Shown: positions 57,089-64,000 of the stretch, one piece after another
Numbering within the stretch: the first letter of the stretch is position 1
Layout of the letters: the number at the start of each line of letters is the position of its first letter
Assembly: GCA_033032175.1 (NCBI GenBank)
Contig: CM065309.1
Coordinates: 16,616,001 to 16,680,000 of the forward strand
DNA length: 64,000 nt
Source of the DNA: Saturnia japonica
Lineage: Eukaryota; Arthropoda; Insecta; Lepidoptera; Saturniidae
Reading direction: 5' to 3'
The notes under the pieces: generated by a model
Told to the model about the DNA's origin: nothing
Seen by the model: the letters and a program-made list of their open reading frames with translations, nothing else
Database searches by the model: none
Position numbers and translations under genes: made by a program

Positions 57089-59016
57089 TTTGCATTATCA
57101 CTTTATCTGTTGGCAGCGCCTGCTAAGGTAAATTATCTGATGATAATCTATTAATTGTTCTCAAATTTCATATAGAATAATTAATTTTCTGGTCGTCAAT
57201 TTTTTGCCTTTCAATTTTACATTTTTTTTACTTTTTTTGGTTTTATTCAAGTTTCAAAACAGAAGACAGTAACCAACTGGCAATATAAAATATGTCAATT
57301 TAGCCCATAAATACATTTACTCATTTTTTTTTAAATTTAGTGTACAAATGTAATGTAATAAGAGTAACATCAAGAAAAATGAATTTTTGGACAGTTGGTT
57401 TTTCATATTTACTTTCTTATATTTCTTTGATATTTTTAACGAAGTTAGGTAAGGGTGAGGTACCTACGTCTTGCCACATGGGAGCGGTTGCGTTAACGTG
57501 TGCGCATTCCCTCTGTACTGTTGAAAATCGTGCATTTTTAATGATTTTATAATTCCTCTATAGTATTTAATGATTGCTTCTAGAAACTAACTTCTCTTAT
57601 GCCCATTACGACCAAAGTAACATAGGTAGTTACAATGTACATTGTGCCTATGCGGCCTATAGAAAGAAAAACAGCAATGTCAACTTTCACTTTACTATTA
57701 ATATTAACGTACTGGGTCTAAAGTATTTTTCTGTAAGTATTCTCCAAAGATAACTTATTTTTTTTATTATACACCGGGAAAATGATGTAACTTTGTCTAA
57801 TGGCAGAGACTAATTAAAAAATGGTAAGCAAAGTACGATCCAAGAACAGTAGCGACCACCAAGAGATAGGCACTGGCAGTCCATCGCTAATCATGGCTGT
57901 CACGCCGGCCTGCACAAATAGAAACTTGAAAGTGCAGCACCGGCTTATTCCGAAATAGCGTGCATAAGCGTATCGTTATGACGGGCGTTTCGGGATGTAT
58001 AGCCTTAACATCCCACTATTTCCATTTCCTCGTTTGTTACTCGACAGATTGCACCACGTGCAGGTTAGGTTGGCTTGGGGTCTCCATAAATTTACATCGG
58101 TAATGGTTGATTAAATAGAGACCACTGATTTAAACAGAATGCAGTATAAATTATTTTGTTGAGTTTCTTTGTAAGAGATAAGTTACATCCAGGTACAGTA
58201 CACGTAACCACAAACACGTCTACTAAACATAATATGACACTGTAAAAAAAAAATATTGCAGAAGTAATCTTGGTCAAGATTTACGTAGGCTGATAGCAAT
58301 ATAAGTTATTATCATTTAAGAAGACCATTGTGATTAGGCTATGTGTCGATGCTCTATCTTGTTGGAAATACATTTGGATCATGTTTCATCCAATATTTCA
58401 CGTAGGAATTGTAACAGGTCTTCTAATATTTCCATGTACATGTTGTTCAAACTCCAATCATAAATTTTAGAAAACAAAACCTTATTATACACAAGTCTAA
58501 CCTAGAATCTAAATGAAATGTAACTTGACGTCGTCGCATTTACTGCAATAGTCGAATCACAACTCGATTTCTTAAATAATATTTTATTTTCTTTAGAATA
58601 TAATATTTGTCCTTCCCCTAGTTTCAGAGTTCCCCTCACTGACCCATTTCAATGTTACACCTGTATATTATAGGCGTCTCAGTTTTCAAGAGAACCCGAT
58701 ACCCTTTACACCCCAAAATTAACACCTACATGTGTGAATGAAGAGAGAAACGTATGTATTTTTTATACGACACGATACCAGATGCGACGAGATGCGTGAT
58801 GAGTCAAATCAAATTATACTTTAACTCGACACGACGCGACGCGACGTCGCATTCAGCTGCTTTATTGCTTTGTAGCATAGTTCTGCTCTTTTCTCTTCGC
58901 TTCGTGTCACTTAAAATTGTATTTAGTAGCGCATGTTATTGTAGGGTTGTATGTCTATATATTCCAAAACTACCATAGGGTATTAAAATATCAAAAAATA
59001 CACTTCAAATTTTATA
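57089..59016. other. Spacer between the two membrane-protein genes
   Basis: About 57845-57915 is a dispersed repeat related to 37105. A CGACACGACGCGACGCGACG stretch near 58828 resembles one near 7185 and 9825. No further gene seen; the 74-codon frame at 58754-58978 has a hydrophobic stretch but lies in repeat-like sequence. Confidence 0.4.
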
Positions 59017-59571
59017 TCATACAAAATAATACACAACCGTCGTCCAGTTGCTATCGGTTGGCAGCGAAATATATCGATTGTATTTTCTAAAGTTTAATGT
59101 GACAGGTGTGGTCATTGTTATCGTTTCCGTCTCGTTCTCCATGGTGTCATTCCTCGAGCATTCAGTTATATCGCCAGGCGTCGGCACGAATCTCGTAGGC
59201 CCGTGATATCGGGCCTTAGTGTAGCCTATGCTGTAGAAGATCTTGTCCAACACACCCGTAGCCCGGAATATGAAGAAGAGAATGACGATAGCCAAGGCAG
59301 ACATAAGACAATCGCACGCGCCACCCCTATTGACAGGGCATGGGCCACCGCCGCCACACATAAAACACTTCAGCCTGGCAGTAACCAGGAAAATCACACA
59401 AATCGGTATTAGGGATATCAATTGCAGCACGAAAGATATAAAGTTATATGACGTCTGCAGGACCATCCGGATGACGTTTTCGATCATGAGAATAATGGTC
59501 ATGAAAACCCGAACCAACATCTGTATACCGCATATTACGGTCGACAAAACAGCGTGTACAGTTCGACACAT
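59017..59571 (-). CDS. 184-residue Cys-containing membrane protein, paralogue
   Basis: Not recognised. The N-terminus (MCRTVHAVLSTVICGIQMLV) runs into a 55-60 residue hydrophobic region with MIENVIRM in the middle. A Cys/Gly cluster follows (CFMCGGGGPCPVNRGGACDC at 69-88), then a membrane helix (about 89-104) and a polar tail of about 80 residues. Layout and sequence match the neighbour at 56267-57088, but the tail is shorter. An acceptor (TTTTCCAG) lies 11 bases before the ATG at 59583-59585, and a donor (CAG/GTAACA) at 60085-60090. An untranslated first exon ending at 60091 is therefore likely, with a 508-bp intron that contains a Helitron. Confidence 0.7.
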   Translation of the reverse strand: MCRTVHAVLSTVICGIQMLVRVFMTIILMIENVIRMVLQTSYNFISFVLQLISLIPICVIFLVTARLKCFMCGGGGPCPVNRGGACDCLMSALAIVILFFIFRATGVLDKIFYSIGYTKARYHGPTRFVPTPGDITECSRNDTMENETETITMTTPVTLNFRKYNRYISLPTDSNWTTVVYYFV

Positions 59572-59625
59572 TTTGATATGACCTGGAAAACAAAAAATAC
59601 ATCACTACATATTATATCACGAAGT

Positions 59626-59907
59626 TCATAGACATTTATAGAAGTGTCCGTTTGTAATGTTAAGATAACAGCTTTTTAGTAAATGCATATGAAAGTATAT
59701 ACGATACCTATAACAAAACATCCATTTTTTAAGTTTTTGTCGGTCTGTTTGTTCCGGGTAATCTTGACGGGATTTTCACTGGTAGATAGATTCGAAAAAT
59801 CGCCTAAATCACCTTACGTAATTAATGGACGCGCCCAGAGGATAACAAAGATATGCTGCTACACAGGTACCTTGACGACGCGGCGTAAAACCGAGGGGCA
59901 TAGCTAG
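59626..59907 (+). mobile_element. Short Helitron in a 5' UTR intron
   Basis: It starts TCATAGACATTTATAGAAGTG and ends GGGGCATAGCTAG before a T. It shares GTTTGTAATGTTAAGATAACAG and TTCCGGGTAATC with the 27674 copy but is shorter (282 bp). It lies inside the inferred 59583-60090 intron. Confidence 0.65.
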
Positions 59908-60404
59908 TGAATATTTATGTTCCTACTGATTAAAATATCTACTATACGCTTAAAAAGTTGCATTTAAAAAAACTTGAGAGCATAGATGTAATTGTCTTCA
60001 TCAATAAATAGTTTAAACTGCGTTCTTTTTATAGCTATAGTATTTTATTACATGTAAATATAATATAATGAAAAGTAACGAACATGTTACCTGTTTACTC
60101 GTTTCCTACAGAAATATCCAAAACACCTCGTTCGCAGCATTTATTCAATTATACGTAAAATATCGTCATTAGAATAATATAAAAAGTAAAAAAAATTGTA
60201 AAATATTACAAAATGACAACATGAAATATACTCTGATAAAAAACAGTTTTCTTTTTACGAATTGTCTATTCTACAAAGCGGTTTTATGGTAGAATTTGAA
60301 AAAAAACTTATCTAATATCTATAATTCTAAAATCTAAAATTCTAAACCTACTTAACATTATAAAGCTCAAGAAATTGTTTATTGTTTCAAAGCGTTAGAT
60401 CTTT

Positions 60405-60580
60405 AGAACTACCAGTTCAAATAACCTTGTGTTGTGTTCCTGTTGCGAGTTGGATTTCCAGAGCTTCTTATGGGAAGGGGTTCAAGATCAGCAATGAAAA
60501 TGCGCTAGTGATACCTACCTGTGATATTAAAGGAGTCCATAGGCGGACCGTATGCTTGTTTACCATCTTAGTTAAATAGT
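60405..60580 (+). repeat. Dispersed repeat, 4010 family
   Basis: GTGTTGTGTTCCTGTTGCGAG, TTTCCAGAGCTTCTTATGGG and GCTAGTGATACCTACC match the copy at 4010-4330. Confidence 0.6.
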
Positions 60581-60589
60581 AAACATTGA

Positions 60590-61463
60590 AAAAATTACAG
60601 GCCTGGTTTTTTAAATTATTAAATGTTAAACATTTGTTCACAATCTCACCTGATGTGACCCAAGATGGTAATACGCTAAGCCTGGTGTAGCTGTTGCAAC
60701 ATATGTTTATATAGGTGTTTGTCGACGGATTTTCAACTTGAGGGTAGTATTGCCACGATGCTATAACTTCATCACGATTATTGTCTTCAGCTATAGCTCA
60801 GGCTCATTGCAAGGATACGAGAACTCGAGTCAACTGACGCGATGTCAGTAAACATTACTAGCTGAGCCATTATTAAAATCTTTTATTTATTCAAATGTAT
60901 TTTTACCATTACAGCTAAGCTCCTATTAAACAACGTATTGTAATATAGTCTAGACCCTTCTTCGGGTTCAGTTCTAATTAATTAACACACACTCAAAATT
61001 TTTATTACACATCATTCTGAATCTGAATACATTCATAGTTCATACAAATCACATATTTACACACGAATATTTTACATTTGGCGATATTGACGATTTCAAA
61101 CACCGATAAATCAATAGTTCTATATTTACCCCACGTGTAATACAGTAGTTATAGAAGAACATTTCTTAAGGCTTCCGGTTTCGTTTTAACTGTCAGCCGA
61201 TAGTTTTACCAGTTGAATTAGTAAATGTACGTGAATCCTGAAAAATTCGTTGGGGTTCTATTTACTTTCGTCTTATTGTGTAAATTAAACTTTGGCAAGT
61301 AATTATTAAGTATCATAATAATATGCACTAATCCAGAACACGATCGAATTCTATGCTAAATTTACAGTTTGTTAATTCTTATACGTGTTCTTAATATAAA
61401 AATGTAAATCTATAGCTAATTAAAAAATCAGTTGTTTAAAGTAATTTATAAGGTAGTATACTA
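60590..61463. other. Intergenic DNA
   Basis: About 60650-60775 shares CAACTTGAGGGTAGT-type and ATGGTAATACGCTAAGCCT strings with about 34600 and 37510 (inverted). No gene seen. Confidence 0.4.
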
Positions 61464-62395
61464 TCTATACATATAATAAAAACGTAACTGATCGATGTCT
61501 GTACATAGAAGATATATGAGAAAAACTATTATTGGGGGTCTCTATCAACGCAGGAGAACCCAAAACAATGATTGTTAGAATTTTTGTCTGTTTGCCAACT
61601 TTTGTGCGCGCTAATCTCAGAAACGGCATAACCGATTTAAAAACGGTTTTCACTAATATATTCTGGTAAGGTTCACTTAACATTTAGTGTTTTTTTTACT
61701 TCAATAAGTTCATAAATAAAAAAGTTATATCAATTTAAAAAATCACGTCGAACATTTTTTTGATAAAAATGCTATAAAATAGCTCTTCAATTGAATTGCC
61801 TGAAATTTTAGTTATATGTATATTATGATTTGTAAAACGTTGATGATCGAAACCTTTCATAAAGTTAAAAAATTAAGAGTTTAAAAATTGCAAATTTGCA
61901 ATATAAGTTGACCTCTGATCTATGTGATAAATCATATTAAAAGGGGGTCAGCATATGCTGGATATTTGTCAGTATAGCTGTGCCGCTGCTAGGGATGGCA
62001 ATTCATTTCGAAAAAGATTGATTCGAATCGAACTCTTATGAATCAATTCCCAAAAAAATCGATGTCTAAAAGATTGATCTCTCAAAAATTGTTTTTTTTT
62101 TTCGATTCACTTTCGCATTTGTATTAACAATATAACAATTCCTAAAATAGAAAATTAAAAGGGAACCACAACAGTCGATCTTTTGTGATTTTTATCTTAC
62201 AAAAGTATCACTTATTATTATTATAGAGCAACATAGAAATATATATAGAGAGAGAATTTATTACAGGTATATAGGGAAAGAGAATTCATTTCAATAATTT
62301 ATTATTATAAACTGTTGTCGTTATTTTGCTGTTGGGTAATAATTTACCGTTAGTATTTTAATAGGTAAATGACTGCATAATGAATTGAATAATCC
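61464..62395 (+). repeat. Helitron-like long repeat, copy 1
   Basis: It starts TCTATACATATAATAAAAAC after an A. It matches copy 2 at 63111 through GATCGATGTCTGTACATAG, ACAATGATTGTTAGAATTTT, AGGTTCACTTAACATTTAGTG and AAAAAGATTGATTCGAATCGA. It ends near GAATAATCCA, as copy 2 does at the window edge. The TC start at an A/T boundary suggests a Helitron, but the 3' end could not be confirmed. Confidence 0.65.
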
Positions 62396-62890
62396 ATACC
62401 TACTAATATTATAAATGGGAAAGTAATTCTGTCTGTCCTGTCTTTTGCATTTTCAAGCCTAGACCGCTGAATCAATTTTGAAGAACTTTGGCTGAGAAAG
62501 GTCATAGGCTACTTTTGGAAATAAAATTGGAAGGGGTGAAATGGGGGGTGAAAGTTCGTATAAAAAATCTAATTTTGATATAGAGATATGTAGGAATTTG
62601 GAGAAAGACTTTGGCTACCTTATGTGGTGAAAATAAAACTTTAATGGGTGAAATAGGGGATGAAGGTTTGTACGAAGAACCCGTTAAACAAATTTTGATG
62701 AATAGAGATATATTGGACCTTGGAGGCGGACATAGGGTACCTTAGGGTATGAAGAACCCACTATTTCTCAATTTAGAGATATGAAAATTAATATTTATGT
62801 ATTTTAGGAAGAAATAAAAGGGATTCGCGTTTTTGAAAAATCAATCGGCAGGGTGGTACAATAAGGGATGATTTACAATACCCTACACAT
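62396..62890 (+). repeat. Decayed lepidopteran repeat
   Basis: It starts TACTAATATTATAAATGGGAAAG, a very common moth repeat start, followed by CTAGACCGCTGAATCAATTTTGA. Three loosely similar GGGTGAAAT/GGGGTGAA segments lie between 62530 and 62670. Confidence 0.5.
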
Positions 62891-62893
62891 AGA

Positions 62894-63105
62894 GTGATAA
62901 ATCCATCTATGATTTTCTATTGCTTTGTCGTGTTTAGAGGTCAGTCAGTGTTTATGCAATAATATAGAGGGGTGGTAGGAATCGCGACCACCATACAAAT
63001 AGCGATAAACCCAACTATGAGTTTCTTTTGGTTCATCGTGTTCAGAGATCAGTCGGTGTATACAGTAATAATATAGTGGGGTGGTAGGGATCGCGACCAC
63101 CATAT
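62894..63105 (+). repeat. Two-unit tandem repeat, period 108 bp
   Basis: Units start GTGATAAATCCATCTATGA (62894) and GCGATAAACCCAACTATGA (63002). Both end GGGTGGTAGG(A/G)ATCGCGACCACCAT. The GGTGGT/ACCACC pair in each forms a small hairpin. Confidence 0.8.
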
Positions 63106-63110
63106 CTACA

Positions 63111-64000
63111 TCTATACATATAATAAAAGCGTATCTGATTGATGTCTGAACATAGAATATATATGAATAAACTATTATTGGGGGCCTTTATCAACGCAGC
63201 AGGACCCAAAACAATGATTGTTAGAATTTTGGTGTTTGTCTGTTTGCCAACTTTGGTGCGCGCTAAACTCAGAAACGGCTTAACTGATTTGGAAACGGTT
63301 CCAACTAATATATTTTGGTAAGGTTCACTTAATATTTAGTGTTTGTTTTACTTCAATAAAGTCATAAATAAAAAAAATATATCAATTTAAAAAATCACGT
63401 CAAACATTTGTTCGATAAAAGTGCTATAAAATAGCTCTTCAGTTGTATTGGCTAAAACTTTGAAACTGGTTTGTAAAATGATGATTATTGAAAGTTTACA
63501 TAAAGTTAAAAAATGTACAGTTTCAGAGAATTTGGAACTTTCCAATATGAGTTGACCTTACATCTATATAATAAATCATATTAATAAGTGATCACCCTAG
63601 GTTGGATATAACAACGCAAGCAAGTCGAGTGCCGCATCGCTGCTAGGCAATTCATTCCGAAAAAGATCGATTCGAATCAAACTCTGATGTATCGATTCAC
63701 AATAAATCGAGGTCTAAAAGATCGATCACTCCAAAAAATCGACCTTCTTTTATTCACTTTTCAGATTTGTGTTAATAATATAAAAATCCCTAATAAAGAA
63801 AACAAAAAGGACACCAGAACAATCGATCTTTTGCTATTTTTACCATGCTAAAGTATCAATTAAAGAGAAACAAAGAAAGGTATAGAGAGAGAGAGAGGAT
63901 TAATTAAAAAAAAAATAATTATAAACTGTTGTCGTTATTCCGCTATTGGGTAATTTACTGATACCATAGAGAACGACAGCATAATGAAATGAATAATCCA
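63111..64000 (+). repeat. Helitron-like long repeat, copy 2, cut by window end
   Basis: It starts TCTATACATATAATAAAAGC and follows copy 1 (61464) at an offset of about 1647 with scattered differences. Any short frame in it is accidental. Confidence 0.65.

Noticed and set aside
58754..58978. 74-codon frame with a hydrophobic stretch
   Set aside because: Repeat-like GACGCGACGCGACG sequence runs through it; no splice sites or motif support it.
1..64000. CRISPR arrays, bacterial operons, rRNA genes
   Set aside because: None seen. The spaced repeats present are transposons or two-unit tandem repeats in a eukaryotic genome.

Overview
The window looks like nuclear DNA of a moth or butterfly (Lepidoptera). 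The evidence is very AT-rich noncoding DNA with spliced genes (GT-AG introns, AATAAA signals), many short Helitrons with the lepidopteran type of ends (TC...CTAG, inserted between A and T), an R1-clade non-LTR retrotransposon, a tRNA-derived SINE, and two genes built like the insect 27-kDa hemolymph glycoprotein family. There is no sign of bacterial DNA, operons or CRISPR.

Layout. 1-10,800 is almost entirely mobile-element debris: a MITE, broken hAT and mariner transposases, and LINE fragments. It includes a head-to-tail tandem duplication of about 2.63 kb (5560-8186 and 8187-10824). 10,454-16,153 is a full-length but inactivated R1-clade retrotransposon. Its gag-like ORF1 is intact and its endonuclease/reverse-transcriptase ORF2 is broken. 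It sits inside a Helitron and is flanked by a 13-bp target-site duplication. 16,154-25,400 is gene-poor (Helitrons, one SINE, one LINE fragment).

25,486-26,544 (minus) holds the first two exons of a secreted protein. 33,778-45,955 (minus) holds a complete six-exon paralogue of 230 residues, which I assembled by splicing. Its introns are loaded with a hAT MITE, a LINE fragment, a SINE and an LTR-like promoter fragment. The two genes share the positions and phases of their first two introns, so they look like a local duplication of a hemolymph-protein gene.

51,914-59,571 is the most unusual part. A 1,262-residue cysteine- and lysine-rich protein with a repeated cysteine module and a hydrophobic C-terminus lies tail-to-tail with two minus-strand genes. 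Those two encode small cysteine-containing membrane proteins that are clearly paralogous to each other. I do not recognise these three and give them no function. The window ends (61,464-64,000) in two direct copies of a Helitron-like repeat separated by a tandem array.

Most short ORFs in the window are shadows inside repeats. The supportable coding genes are the five host genes above plus retrotransposon ORF1; everything else coding-like is broken.
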